From the NCBI GenBank assembly GCA_023423895.1, contig JAFAER010000115.1, positions 33,639 through 97,638 of the forward strand: a stretch of 64,000 nucleotides of DNA. Reading direction: 5' to 3'. Below, one piece after another: positions 17,651-25,966 of the stretch. The DNA comes from Pseudomonadota bacterium. GTDB lineage: Bacteria; Myxococcota_A; Polyangia; Polyangiales; Polyangiaceae. Made by a program: the position numbers and the translations under genes. The notes under the pieces are model-generated. The model had not been told where the DNA came from. It did not search any database and worked only from the letters and a program-made list of their open reading frames with translations. Numbering within the stretch: position 1 is the first letter of the stretch; each line of letters begins with the position of its first letter.

Positions 17651-18807
17651 TACTCCGCGGCGACAGCGACCTCAACGGGGAGGCCCATTTGGCGGCGGTC
17701 GAAGCCGTCGAGATTCTTGTGCGCCACGATCTGGAAGCACGCCGAAGTGCCCTGCGCAGCGATTCGCCACGACCATGCGAGGAACAAATTCCAAAGACGA
17801 TACCAGCGCTCGCCGTAGCGCCCGAGGACGAGCTCGCGGTTCTTGCGCCAGTTGTCGTGCCAGCGTTGGATCGTGAGTTGGTAGTGGATGCTCACGTTCT
17901 CCACCGATTGGAGCTCGAAGCCGGCCTTCTCCATCGCCTTGAGCATCTCACTTGGCGGCAGCGACGCATCGGCGCCCGAGAAGATGTACTTGTTCATGAA
18001 GAGCCCCCAGATCATGTCCTCGGGCCGCATGCCCACGGGCGGAACGCCCTCGGGCCCGCCGCGGCGGAGACCGCACCACTGGAGGAGAAAGAGGCCGTCG
18101 TCTTTCAGTCGGTCGTAGACGATCGAAAAGTACTTGGGGAGATTCTTGATTCCGACGTGCTCGACCATCTCGAGACTGACGATGCGATCGTACGAGCGCC
18201 TGGGGATGTCGCGATAGTCGAGGCACTCGATCCGCGCCCGCTCGGACACGCCAGCTTCGGCAATTCGATCGTTTCCGAACTTCGCCCCACGCTCGGAGAT
18301 CGTGATCCCTGTCGCCTTCGCACCGAACTTCTTGGCCGAGTGCGCGACCAAGGTGCCCCAACCGCAACCGATGTCGAGCACTTCGTGCTCAGGACGAATG
18401 CCGAGCTTCTCGCCGATTCGATTCATCTTGTTCTGCTGAGCGGATTCCAACGATTCGCTTTCGTCATGAAAATACGCGCCCGTGTAGATCATCGAATCGC
18501 CGAGAAATGCCTCGAAGAAGTCGTCGCCACGATCGTAGTGTTCGCGTACGATCCGCTTGTCCTGCGCCTGAGAATGGACGAGCCACTCGGGAATCATTCG
18601 CGTCACGAAGAACTTCACGTGCTCGGCGGTGAGGTCGAACGTGACGACTTGGTCGCGCGCGTCGAGGAGCGCATCGATATCCGGAATGTCGATATCGCCG
18701 TCAATGTACGACTCGAGCAATGTCGCCATCGGAATACGCCTCGCATACCGTGAAGCGAGGCTCCGCTTTCGAAAGTCCACCAGGTCCGGCAGTCGTGCGG
18801 TCGTCAT
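17650..18807 (-). CDS. Cfa-family SAM methyltransferase, sphingolipid C9-methyltransferase-like
   Basis: This SAM-dependent lipid methyltransferase has 385 residues. The SAM site VLDIGCGWGTLVAHS and the segments HYDRGDDFFEAFLGDSMIYTGAYF, ECLDYRDIP, SLEMVEHVG and GLFMNKYIFSGADASLPPS are visible. The last segments resemble fungal sphingolipid C9-methyltransferases more than E. coli Cfa, judged from memory of those sequences. The enzyme would add a methyl or methylene group to an unsaturated acyl or sphingoid chain at the membrane. The ATG at 18807 is chosen because GGAGGA lies six bases upstream; frame extension to 18891 is not needed. It is followed immediately by its TetR regulator. Confidence 0.85.
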   Translation of the reverse strand: MTTARLPDLVDFRKRSLASRYARRIPMATLLESYIDGDIDIPDIDALLDARDQVVTFDLTAEHVKFFVTRMIPEWLVHSQAQDKRIVREHYDRGDDFFEAFLGDSMIYTGAYFHDESESLESAQQNKMNRIGEKLGIRPEHEVLDIGCGWGTLVAHSAKKFGAKATGITISERGAKFGNDRIAEAGVSERARIECLDYRDIPRRSYDRIVSLEMVEHVGIKNLPKYFSIVYDRLKDDGLFLLQWCGLRRGGPEGVPPVGMRPEDMIWGLFMNKYIFSGADASLPPSEMLKAMEKAGFELQSVENVSIHYQLTIQRWHDNWRKNRELVLGRYGERWYRLWNLFLAWSWRIAAQGTSACFQIVAHKNLDGFDRRQMGLPVEVAVAAE

Positions 18808-19406
18808 CGAGGTTCCTCCGTTGCCGACCACTATGTTCGGAACGAAGCCTCCCGTGAATTCGCGTTCTCCTCGCGTTTTCACGTTCGACATTGACCGCTT
18901 CTGCAGCGGATTTTCGGGGTGCCCGTCCGCTCACGACCGTCCGCGTCCTCACATTTCGCTTCGCACTTCGCCGGATTGAGCGAGCAAGAGCCTTCCGAGC
19001 ACGTCGTTGACCGATCGCGTTCTCGAACGAAGTAGCGTGATGCCGCAATCACGTCCGCTCTGGCAAGCGCCCCGCCGTCAGCGGTCAGGATGGCGCCCGT
19101 AGTCACACTCGCGGCGAGAGTAGCACGGAATACCACGCTCGAGGGATTGGTCGCTGTCCGCCAGCATCGCTCGGGCGCGCGCGATCCGACGCTCGAGGTG
19201 CCACCGGTACGGCGCCGTTCCCGTGGACGCCTTATCCGCGTCGAGCATCGCGGGAGGCTCTATCGCGCTCGTCGACGGCTGACCTGACCGAACAGCATCT
19301 CGAGGGACGACCGCGGCATTCGCGGTCGTCCCGTTTTTCCCTTGCCTTCGACGCCCTTAAGTCCGAGCGGACTGAGCCGTACAGGAGGAGCGGAGGCACG
19401 AAGAGT
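18808..19406. other. Long divergent intergenic region with a gene remnant
   Basis: About 600 bases separate the divergent methyltransferase and beta-helix lipoprotein genes. Apart from the AraC-like remnant annotated separately, I see no intact gene. Promoters for both flanking genes must lie here. Confidence 0.5.
19078..19248 (-). pseudogene. Remnant of an AraC-family regulator
   Basis: A 57-codon minus-strand frame, too short to be an intact regulator, reads GTAPYRWHLERRIARARAM followed by LADSDQSLERG. This is the start of the AraC-type DNA-binding domain, where the family has G-x-(S/T)-P-Y-R-(Y/W)-L-x-x-R-I-x-R-A-x-x-L-L. After the first helix the similarity stops and a stop codon follows. 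The second helix-turn-helix and the whole ligand-binding domain are missing. It looks like the decayed end of a former regulator gene. Confidence 0.55.
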
Positions 19407-20510
19407 ATGACGGGCAAGAGGTGTGGGTGGGCTCTCGGTGCGATGACCACGTTTGCTCTTCTGGGGGCCTGCACGACGGAGGAGCACTCGGAGGGGACGC
19501 CGCAGGCGTCCGAATCTCCGCAGGCGTCCGAATCTCCGCCGGTCCTCGACCGCGACGACGACAACGTCCTCGACCAGGACGCGAGCACCCAGGCGCCCGA
19601 CGCATCCGCGCCGTGCCACGCGGACCTCGACAAGGACCCGAACAACTGCGGCGCCTGCGGGAACGTCTGCGGAACGGGCAACGTTTGCGTGCACGGTGCA
19701 TGCACGAAGGTCGTGTGCGGGGGTGAAGGTCAGGCCTGCTGTACCGACCAGTCCTGCAACGAGGGCCTCTCGTGCGACGGCGAGACCTGCGTGGCCTGCG
19801 ATGTGGTCTGCGCGAGCGGTGACCGCGTCGCATGTGGCGCCGCGCTCAACCAGGCGCTTGGCGCCGGGGGCAAGATTCGCGTCTGTCCTGGCGAATATGA
19901 GGGGCAGTTCCCGTTGACTGCCAATGTCGAGATCGTCGGCTCCGGCTCCGGCAACAACCCGGCGGTCGACACGATCCTCGTCGGGAAGGCTGGACTTGGT
20001 TCCGTTGTTCCGGTCACGACCGCCATTACCGCAGTGCTTGACTCACTGCGCATCACCGGCGGCAATGGCACTTCGTCGAATAGCGGCGGAGTCTACGTCA
20101 ACAATACCGGCGCAGATGTCACCATCAATGGCTGCACCTTGGTGGGGAACACCGGGAGCTACGGCGGTGGCGCTTCCGTCTACAGCGGAGAGCTGACCAT
20201 TACCGACAGCGAGATCAGCGGCAATACCGCAAACAACGGCGGCGGCATTGCAACCGCAACGCAATCGACCATCACGTCAACACGCATTACCGGCAATACG
20301 GCGAGCAACACTGGCGGCGGGGTCTTCGTGAACAGTGGTACCGCAACCCTGGGGGCTGATGTCACCATCGCCGAAAACACCTCGAATGGCGGTGCCGGGA
20401 CGGGCGGCGGTATCTACAAGTTCACTGCCGGCGCAACGATCAACAACTCGGCATCGCTCACGAACAATGCCCCGGACAACTGCGCAGGCAACGGCTTCAC
20501 CTGCCCCTAG
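19407..20510 (+). CDS. Secreted parallel beta-helix lipoprotein
   Basis: The protein has 367 residues with a signal peptide and lipobox ALLGAC. A duplicated PQASES linker, an Asp-rich stretch and a Cys-rich module (NNCGACGNVCGTGNVCVHGAC, then ACCTDQSC and GLSCDGETCVAC) follow. From about residue 170 it contains repeated turns such as TINGCTLVGNTG, TITDSEISGNTANNGGG and TITSTRITGNTASNTGGG. These are right-handed parallel beta-helix repeats as in pectate-lyase-like and polymorphic outer-membrane proteins. Such helices usually bind polysaccharide or act in adhesion. No lyase active site is evident. It ends GFTCP, which may close the helix with a disulphide. Confidence 0.85.
   Translation: MTGKRCGWALGAMTTFALLGACTTEEHSEGTPQASESPQASESPPVLDRDDDNVLDQDASTQAPDASAPCHADLDKDPNNCGACGNVCGTGNVCVHGACTKVVCGGEGQACCTDQSCNEGLSCDGETCVACDVVCASGDRVACGAALNQALGAGGKIRVCPGEYEGQFPLTANVEIVGSGSGNNPAVDTILVGKAGLGSVVPVTTAITAVLDSLRITGGNGTSSNSGGVYVNNTGADVTINGCTLVGNTGSYGGGASVYSGELTITDSEISGNTANNGGGIATATQSTITSTRITGNTASNTGGGVFVNSGTATLGADVTIAENTSNGGAGTGGGIYKFTAGATINNSASLTNNAPDNCAGNGFTCP
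19500..19535. repeat. Exact 18-bp tandem duplication in coding sequence
   Basis: The 18-base unit CCGCAGGCGTCCGAATCT occurs twice without change and encodes PQASES twice in the linker behind the lipid anchor of the beta-helix protein. The codons are identical in both copies, so the duplication is recent or maintained. Confidence 0.9.
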
Positions 20511-20587
20511 AAGGGAAGGCGCTGCCCAGGCACAGCGGCCTGGCGAGGAGATCCGGGGCAAGCACGGCGCCCTCCGTCGCGCCGACC

Positions 20588-20809
20588 GTGTACACGACCA
20601 ACAAGCGCGGCCCGCACGTGCCCGGGAAGTCTCGCAGGTGGATGCTGGAGCACCTGCACGAGATCCACGGCGAGCGTAAGGAGGGCCGCGATTGGGTGCG
20701 GGCGCGAGGACCGGCTCGCGAAGTTGCTCGAGGAGTTCTACGAGCGTTCGGTCGCACGGAGAGCGAAGGCCCGACCCCCGAAACGAAGAAAGCCCCGCGC
20801 GGTCGATGA
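20588..20809 (+). other. Short, probably frameshifted frame of unknown origin
   Basis: A GTG-initiated 73-codon frame begins with a basic, protein-like segment (TTNKRGPHVPGKSRRWMLE, then HLHEIHGERKEGRDW). It then turns into Arg/Gly-rich sequence. A second frame starting about 20700 continues in a protein-like way (DRLAKLLEEFYERSVARRAK). A single-base frameshift near 20705 would join the two into one small basic helical protein. It may be a decayed phage-type gene or a chance frame. It ends inside a hairpin terminator. Confidence 0.25.
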
Positions 20810-20820
20810 CCGGCGGGGCT
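20791..20820 (-). terminator. Rho-independent terminator
   Basis: A GC hairpin with outer stem AGCCCCGC/GCGGGGCT and inner stem CGGTC/GACCG is followed on the minus strand by TTTCTTCG. It lies directly behind the stop of the phage-like remnant at 20829 and would terminate it. On the plus strand TCTTCTT follows, so it may work both ways. Confidence 0.7.
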
Positions 20821-20828
20821 TCTTCTTG

Positions 20829-20969
20829 TCACCCGAGATCGGGCTCGACGTTCACGTAGAGGTGACCGTTGCGAGGGAACGTCATCGGGATGCCTCCCGC
20901 GAACGTGACCTCCCACTCGGCAAGGTAGAGGCCAGAGGTGTCCGTGTCCGTCGCGCCCCAACGATTTCG
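20829..20969 (-). pseudogene. C-terminal remnant of a phage structural protein
   Basis: A 47-codon minus-strand frame reads RWGATDTDTSGLYLAEWEVTF, in two parts, then PMTFPRNGHLYVNVEPDLG and stop. This matches the pattern D-T-x-(T/A)-G-x-Y-x-A-E-(W/F)-x-V-T-F-x-x-G-x-x-x-T-F-P-x-x-G. I know that pattern from short phage-encoded beta-sandwich proteins of the tail/baseplate region. Upstream codons lose the similarity and no start is evident. Only the C-terminus is left, next to a tRNA gene. Confidence 0.45.
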
Positions 20970-21242
20970 AGCTCGCTCACCGCCTGCGGACGCCCCCCGT
21001 AGCTGCGGACCGCTGCAAGCGCGTTCGAGGTACCTTCACGTGTCCGAACGAGGCCACCGCGTCCGGCCGCGTCCTCCTGAGCCGGCGCTCAATCCGCGCG
21101 CAAACGTGTATCCAGCGCGCCGCGTCCCGATCGGCTCCGACCGCCCGCCCTGTCCCGCGATCGCCAGGACTTGTAGCCGAGGCGTAGCCAGAAATTTCGC
21201 GACCTCACGCGACCCCGTCAGAACCGGGCTCGCGTGTGTCGG

Positions 21243-21319
21243 TGGTCGGGGAGGCGGGATTTGAACCCGCGACGACAAGCACCCAAAGCTTGTGCACTAC
21301 CGGACTGTGCGACTCCCCG
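21243..21319 (-). tRNA. tRNA-Pro (anticodon TGG)
   Basis: The minus strand folds as a full cloverleaf. The acceptor stem is CGGGGAG/CTCCCCG, the anticodon stem CAAGC/GCTTG with loop TTTGGGT gives anticodon TGG, and a GGTTCAAATC T-loop follows. The 3' CCA is encoded. TGG reads the CCN proline codons by wobble. Phage-like remnant sequence lies about 275 bases downstream of its 3' end. Confidence 0.95.
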
Positions 21320-21520
21320 AAGGAAACGTCCTCACCCATAGCACGGCACGAGCCGAACTGCATGCGGCCCGAGCGCTGCCGCGGTTCTCCGGCCACGGCC
21401 GCTCGAGCCGGCCTCGCGCGGTTGTTCGCTCGGCGAACGACCGCTCCGAGCGGCTCTTCCGTTCCAGCGCGAGGGCGCCAAGCCCGAAGGCGAAGGCGAG
21501 CGCCGCGACGGACGAGCTCG

Positions 21521-22036
21521 TCAGGGGTCGCAGATCCAGACCGGGCCTGTCGTCGGCGGCGTGGTCGGGTTCGGTGCCGGCTGCGTGCCTGCGTCGTCGC
21601 CGCCCGCATCGTCGCCGGCGTCCGCGCCTCCGTCACCCTCGCCGTTCGAGGGGCCGGCGTCCGGCGGAGGGGTGCCGGGGATCTCCCCGATTACGCACTT
21701 GCAGACGCCTTCGAGGCGGCAGTCGCCCTGCTCGTCACGCGCGCCGACGAAGTTGACGACACAGCCGACCGGGTAGGGCGTCGATTGCGGGAGACGCTTC
21801 AGGTACGGCGAGGTCCCGTCGTCCGTGTTGCAGCTCGGCTGCCCCGCGGCGGGGGTCTGACACGAGAACGTGAACGGCCCGGGATCACACGGCGGCTCCG
21901 CCGCATCCGGCGGCTGCGTCGTCTCGACGGAAGAGCACCCCGCGGTCGTCGCGGACGCGCCGAAGAGACAAAGCATGAACGACCCTGCGAGGAGCAATCC
22001 AACTGCGAGCGTCTTGGCGGTCGGCGAGCGATCCAT
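21521..22036 (-). CDS. Small Cys-containing lipoprotein
   Basis: The protein has 171 residues with a signal peptide ending TTAGC and a Pro/Asp/Ala linker. A short domain with about seven Cys follows (CDPGPFTFSC, CNTDDG, VGCVVNF, DCRLEGVCKC). An Asp/Ala/Gly-rich tail then ends in PVWICDP, placing the last Cys four residues from the end. The segment YPVGCVVNFVGARDEQGDC may form the core. The function is unknown. It is probably one of the family of surface lipoproteins that fill this window. Confidence 0.75.
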   Translation of the reverse strand: MDRSPTAKTLAVGLLLAGSFMLCLFGASATTAGCSSVETTQPPDAAEPPCDPGPFTFSCQTPAAGQPSCNTDDGTSPYLKRLPQSTPYPVGCVVNFVGARDEQGDCRLEGVCKCVIGEIPGTPPPDAGPSNGEGDGGADAGDDAGGDDAGTQPAPNPTTPPTTGPVWICDP

Positions 22037-22284
22037 GCAGGCCTACAAGTTACCGCGCATCACGCAAGGCGGATGCCATTTTCTCGCGCAGCGGCGCATC
22101 GCCCCGCATGGGGACTGGGGGTGATGGCCGCGATCGCGAGAGACGATCCAGCGAGGGCGACCGCGAATGCGCTCGTGGCAGGCCCGACGAAGCAGGGCCG
22201 AACGCGAGGCCGACAAAAGCGCCGGCATGTGTCGATTTCGTGCGAGACGCGCCGGGGCGGCGACATTCACCAAACGAGAGCCTG

Positions 22285-23841
22285 ATGCAGCGCTCTCCAC
22301 TTTTTCCCCCTGTTCTTGCCCCTCCGGTCCCAATGCTTGCCCCTACGTTCCGCCCGACACGCCGCCTCTCCACTTCGTTTCCCCTCACCTTCGCCGCCCT
22401 CCTCGCCGTGATCCCCGCCAGCGGGCTCGGGCTCGTCGTCACCGGCTGTGATGCCGAGTCCTCGGCATCCGAACAGCCCGGTCCGGACGGCGGACCACCA
22501 CCGGCCGACGGGTCGCCGAATGGCCCCGAAGACGGCGGCAACGACGGCAGCGACGACGACGACCCGAACACCATCCGCTTCGCCGATGCCTTTCCGCGCG
22601 CCGCCCACGCGAGGCCGCGCGGCGGCTGGGCGGTGCTGCTCGATCGGCCCGTTTACCTCCGTAAGGTGCACGGCCGGCCGGATCGACAGATCGCGCTGCT
22701 CGATGCGCTCGGCAAAGAGCAAGCGCGCCTGGGCCCGGCGACCGGGCGCGAGCTGATCGACGTCGCGGTGCACGGCTCTGGCGCGCTGACGGCGCTCGAG
22801 GCCTCGGACGACGGTTACTTCCTCGTTCGCTTCGACGCTGCAGGAGCGCGGCTCCGTGAGACGCCGCTCGTCGACGACGCCATCTACACCGACCTGCCGA
22901 AGATGCACGAAGACGACGTGCACCGATCGCGCATCGAGCCGCACACGCACGATGCAGGGCGCATTCTCGCAGCTTCCGAGGGGGTCGTTCTGGCCACGCG
23001 TACGGGCCGCCATTCGGTCGTCGCGTATGGGGTCGCCTTCGATCCCGCCTCGGGTTACGCGCCCGCGTGGCGGACGCTCGTCGTTCCCGCGCATGGCATC
23101 ACGCAGGTCGCCCTCATCGGAGGGTCGTACGACACGTTCGGCCAGCTCGATGCGCCTTACGTCCCGCACCTCGCGCGGGACGCGAGCGGCACCATCTACG
23201 TCGGCGTCCAGCACGCGCGGCTCGAAGGCGGCTTGATGGTGAAGGCGTTCGAGAGCGTGTTCGGCGAAAAGGTGACGACCGATCCGGATCGCCTCGACCT
23301 CTTCGTCACGCGCATCACGCACGGCGGCGAACGCCTCGGCATCTCCGTGGTCGGCACGCCCGAGGATGATCAGCTCTACGGTCTTCGCAGCGAGACGAGC
23401 GGGGCCATGGTCCTCGGCCGCTCCGAGCTCTGGAATGCCGAGGGGACCGGCTTCGAGGCGCTCGTCGGACACGTCGCATCGGACGGAAGCGTCACCGTCG
23501 ATCGCTTCGACGTGGAGCGGAGCGACATCGCGTTCGACGCTCTGCGCACGAGCTCCGGTGACGTGATCGCGGTCGGCGCTCGCGGCTATTCGCAGAACCC
23601 GCGCGGGGCAAGCGTCTCGGAAGAGTCGTATCCGTTCGCGCTCGTGCGGAGCAGCGGCGCGACGACCCGCGCGCTATCGCTGCCCCAGGGGCCTCGTCAC
23701 GGCGAAGCGCGGTTCGTCATGCCCACCACCGACGGACGACTCCTCGTCGGCGGAATGCTCGACGGGCCGGGGACACACTCCGCCGACGGCGACCAGACGC
23801 TCCTCCGCACGCGCGGGTTCATCCGCTTCGTCACGCCTTGA
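22285..23841 (+). CDS. Secreted lipoprotein with beta-propeller-like repeats
   Basis: The ATG at 22285 follows CGAGAG. The ATG at 22333 (MLAPTFRPTRRLST) is an equally good alternative. Both lead into a hydrophobic segment ending VVTGC, then a Pro/Asp/Gly linker. The mature domain of about 430 residues alternates short strands of the type 'G-x-x-(A/V)-(A/L)-x-x-x-(G/D)' (GGWAVLLDRPVYLRKV, GVVLATRTGRHSVVAYG, GTIYVGVQHARLEGG, DVIAVGARGYS). This is compatible with a six- or seven-bladed propeller. There are no Cys in the mature domain, unlike its neighbours. No function is assigned. Confidence 0.8.
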   Translation: MQRSPLFPPVLAPPVPMLAPTFRPTRRLSTSFPLTFAALLAVIPASGLGLVVTGCDAESSASEQPGPDGGPPPADGSPNGPEDGGNDGSDDDDPNTIRFADAFPRAAHARPRGGWAVLLDRPVYLRKVHGRPDRQIALLDALGKEQARLGPATGRELIDVAVHGSGALTALEASDDGYFLVRFDAAGARLRETPLVDDAIYTDLPKMHEDDVHRSRIEPHTHDAGRILAASEGVVLATRTGRHSVVAYGVAFDPASGYAPAWRTLVVPAHGITQVALIGGSYDTFGQLDAPYVPHLARDASGTIYVGVQHARLEGGLMVKAFESVFGEKVTTDPDRLDLFVTRITHGGERLGISVVGTPEDDQLYGLRSETSGAMVLGRSELWNAEGTGFEALVGHVASDGSVTVDRFDVERSDIAFDALRTSSGDVIAVGARGYSQNPRGASVSEESYPFALVRSSGATTRALSLPQGPRHGEARFVMPTTDGRLLVGGMLDGPGTHSADGDQTLLRTRGFIRFVTP

Positions 23842-24030
23842 ACCGCTCGCCGCGCGGAAGCGTGGCAGAGGACGAACGCGACAGCGAGCGCGACCAGCGA
23901 GCGCGCGGGCGCAAACGGTGCGCTCCACACGCGTCGGTTGCGCGCTCTCGACGCGCGGGTGACGTGAGCGACGCGCCTACGCCGGTGCGCCGAGCGTTTC
24001 CGAGATGGCCGCCACCTTGCAACACGAGAG

Positions 24031-24063
24031 GCCGTGCAGACCACGGGAGTGGGCCTGCACGGC
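24031..24063. other. Inverted repeat in the leader of the CBS-domain gene
   Basis: A perfect 9-bp inverted repeat (GCCGTGCAG/CTGCACGGC) with a 15-base loop lies 37 bases before the start of the CBS-domain gene. No T tract follows. It could be an operator, an mRNA leader structure or chance. Confidence 0.4.
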
Positions 24064-24100
24064 AGGCGTCGCGCCTCGCCCATCGTGAGAGGAGACTTCC

Positions 24101-24580
24101 GTGAACAAGACCGCCGCCGATGTGATGACCACCAACGTCGCGACGATCGACCCGGACTGGCCCGTCGATCGCCTGCTGGACTTTCTCTCCGACAAGGCAA
24201 TCTCCGGCGGTCCCGTGGTCGCGTCGAATGGTGAGCCGATCGGCGTCGTATCGCTCACCGACGTCGCGCGGAACGCAACCGTCACCGACAAGAGCGACGA
24301 CGGTCGTGCGGACGCGTATTACCGCAGGACACTCGAGGCCCTCGAGACGCGCCTCGCTCGCGAGGAGATTGGCCGCTTCCACGCCGACTCCAACGCAGAG
24401 ACCACCGTGCGAGACATCATGACGCCCGTCGTCTTCGCGGTCGAAGAGGACGCGACCGTGCAGGAGGTCGCCGCGATGATGACGACCGGACGGATCCACC
24501 GTGTGTTCGTGAAGCGCGACGGCCGGATGACCGGCATCATCACGTCGATGGATCTGCTGCCGCTCGTCCGCGACATGTGA
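24101..24580 (+). CDS. Tandem CBS-domain protein
   Basis: The protein has 159 residues with two CBS motifs forming one Bateman module. CBS1 is TAADVMTTNVATIDPDWPV to GVVSLTDVAR. CBS2 is TVRDIMTPVVFAVEEDATV to GIITSMDLLPLV. A helical insert of about 40 residues joins them. Such modules bind adenine nucleotides and act as energy or redox sensors for partner proteins. No effector domain is fused. The GTG start is supported by AGAGGAGA eight bases upstream. It is monocistronic and convergent with the next gene. Confidence 0.92.
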   Translation: MNKTAADVMTTNVATIDPDWPVDRLLDFLSDKAISGGPVVASNGEPIGVVSLTDVARNATVTDKSDDGRADAYYRRTLEALETRLAREEIGRFHADSNAETTVRDIMTPVVFAVEEDATVQEVAAMMTTGRIHRVFVKRDGRMTGIITSMDLLPLVRDM

Positions 24581-24598
24581 GGCTGAGCCGCAAAGCGC

Positions 24599-24625
24599 AT
24601 GGAGCCGGCGCACGGCCGGCTCCAT
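24599..24625. terminator. Hairpin terminator between convergent genes
   Basis: A perfect 10-bp stem (ATGGAGCCGG and complement) with a 7-base loop lies 19 bases after the CBS gene stop. It has no strong T tract. Confidence 0.6.
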
Positions 24626-24642
24626 CCACGTGAGCGGGCGAC

Positions 24643-24662
24643 AGAGAGCGGCGCCGCTCTCT
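24643..24662. repeat. Perfect 20-bp palindrome
   Basis: AGAGAGCGGCGCCGCTCTCT is fully self-complementary with no loop. It abuts the stop codon of the minus-strand gene at 24662. It is a second structured element in the same convergent gap and could serve as a terminator for that gene or as a protein-binding site. Confidence 0.85.
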
Positions 24663-25312
24663 CAGCTGAAGCGCGCGCGCAGCTTGCCGATTGCCGCGGG
24701 CAGGCCGGCGGGCGTAGCGCGGAGCTTCACGTAGACGTGATCGCGATCCGTCTCGATGGCGCGGATGCCGAGCACCGGTGCAACGACGCTCAGCGCGCGG
24801 CGGATGCGTGGATCATTCGCGAGCTTCGGGACCTTCATGAGGTCGACGACGATGCGATCGCCGTCAGCGTCCACGACCGCGGGCGGCCGCTTCGGGATGA
24901 ACTTGACCAGGTTGCCCGGCTTCGAGAGGTCGAGCGCTCCGGACTTGATGAGCGTCGCGACGGGCGAGTCGCTCTCGCCGACGAGCGCGAGCTTCACGTC
25001 GCGGAGACGCACGCCGACGCGGATCGACTCCTCGGAGATCTCGACCTCGTCGATCTTCAACGCGGCCGACGCACGGACGGGCGTACCCATCGCGTCGACG
25101 ACGGCGCTGAAACGAAGCGCGGGAGGTGAGCTCGAGATCTCGACGTCCTTCGGCGCCTTCGATCCCTTGATCTGACCGGCAAACCAGCGGAGCGTCGCGA
25201 GCGGAACTCCGAAGCGAAGACCGGTCGCGTTCACCGCGGCCCGGACCACCTCCTCGGGGTTCTTCCTGACGTAACCAACGGCGGCCTCGAGCATGGCACG
25301 CGGGCTGAACAT
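24662..25312 (-). CDS. Conserved-looking hypothetical protein, lipid-binding-like pattern
   Basis: The protein has 216 residues without a signal peptide. It begins MFSPRAMLEAAVGYVRKNPEEVV and continues with a hydrophobic segment (TGLRFGVPLATLRWFAGQI). Alternating beta-strand segments (LRFSAVVDAMGTPVRASAALKIDEVEI, SIRVGVRLRDVKLALVG) and a helical C-terminus follow. The strand-rich centre with a 'VGVRLRDVKLAL' motif recalls AsmA/DUF-type membrane-associated beta-domains. That is a weak pattern match. No family is firmly recognised. Confidence 0.7.
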   Translation of the reverse strand: MFSPRAMLEAAVGYVRKNPEEVVRAAVNATGLRFGVPLATLRWFAGQIKGSKAPKDVEISSSPPALRFSAVVDAMGTPVRASAALKIDEVEISEESIRVGVRLRDVKLALVGESDSPVATLIKSGALDLSKPGNLVKFIPKRPPAVVDADGDRIVVDLMKVPKLANDPRIRRALSVVAPVLGIRAIETDRDHVYVKLRATPAGLPAAIGKLRARFS

Positions 25313-25494
25313 ATCTGCCAGGTCAGACTATCAACGAGTTTCGCGTCTGCAACGCCTCGACGCATGACGCATGCGATGACGCGCAACGACGCGAACGTCG
25401 TCAGCTCGTCGGACCGTCACGGCCGTCACGTCCGGCGTCGACCTACGCCGCCACCAACGCCACAGGCAGCGCGCGACCAGGACCCCGAAAAGAC

Positions 25495-25526
25495 GAGAGG
25501 CGGCCCGTCATCGACGGCCGCCTCTC
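25495..25526 (-). terminator. Rho-independent terminator of tRNA-Ala
   Basis: An 11-bp perfect stem (GAGAGGCGGCC/GGCCGCCTCTC) with a 10-base loop is followed on the minus strand by GTCTTTTCGG. It lies 29 bases downstream of the tRNA-Ala 3' end. Confidence 0.85.
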
Positions 25527-25554
25527 TTCGTTCTGCTACTTCGGATGAATCGGG

Positions 25555-25627
<73 letters not shown>

Positions 25628-25723
25628 AATTCGTCGTTCAGGGCGGCGGACTCTACGCGCCGCGAAAAAGAAGTCAAGAGAGGTTCTTCGTCGATTCGAT
25701 CGATTGTCGATTTCCTCGATCGA

Positions 25724-25960
25724 TCAGAGCTGGATGTCGCCCGGCTGAGCTGTGAACGCGGGCGCTGGCGCCGCCGTCCCGCCCTCTTCGCCGTCGCCGG
25801 CATCCGCATCCGAGGCCTTCGAGCTCCCACTGGAAGAGCTAGAGCTCGAGCTGCTCGACGTGCTGAGGGGTTTGTTCAACTGGTCGCAGCCGGTGGCGAA
25901 CAGAAGCGGCGGCGCCATCAGGACGATGGAGACCAGGGAAGCGAACGCGTGAGGTCTCAT
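25724..25960 (-). CDS. Small poly-Ser lipoprotein
   Basis: The protein has 78 residues. A signal peptide ends LFATGC, followed by DQLNKPLS, a run of ten Ser, GSSKASDADAGDG and an Ala/Pro-rich tail. Mature size is about 54 residues with no Cys other than the lipidated one. It starts six bases after the fliP-like stop on the same strand and is probably co-transcribed with the export pair. It may be a surface tether or spacer, but no function can be assigned. Confidence 0.65.
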   Translation of the reverse strand: MRPHAFASLVSIVLMAPPLLFATGCDQLNKPLSTSSSSSSSSSSGSSKASDADAGDGEEGGTAAPAPAFTAQPGDIQL

Positions 25961-25966
25961 GCGCGA

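Noticed and set aside
24031..24063. Rho-independent terminator before the CBS gene
   Set aside because: The 9-bp stem has a 15-base loop and no T tract, and it lies in the leader of the downstream gene rather than directly after a gene.
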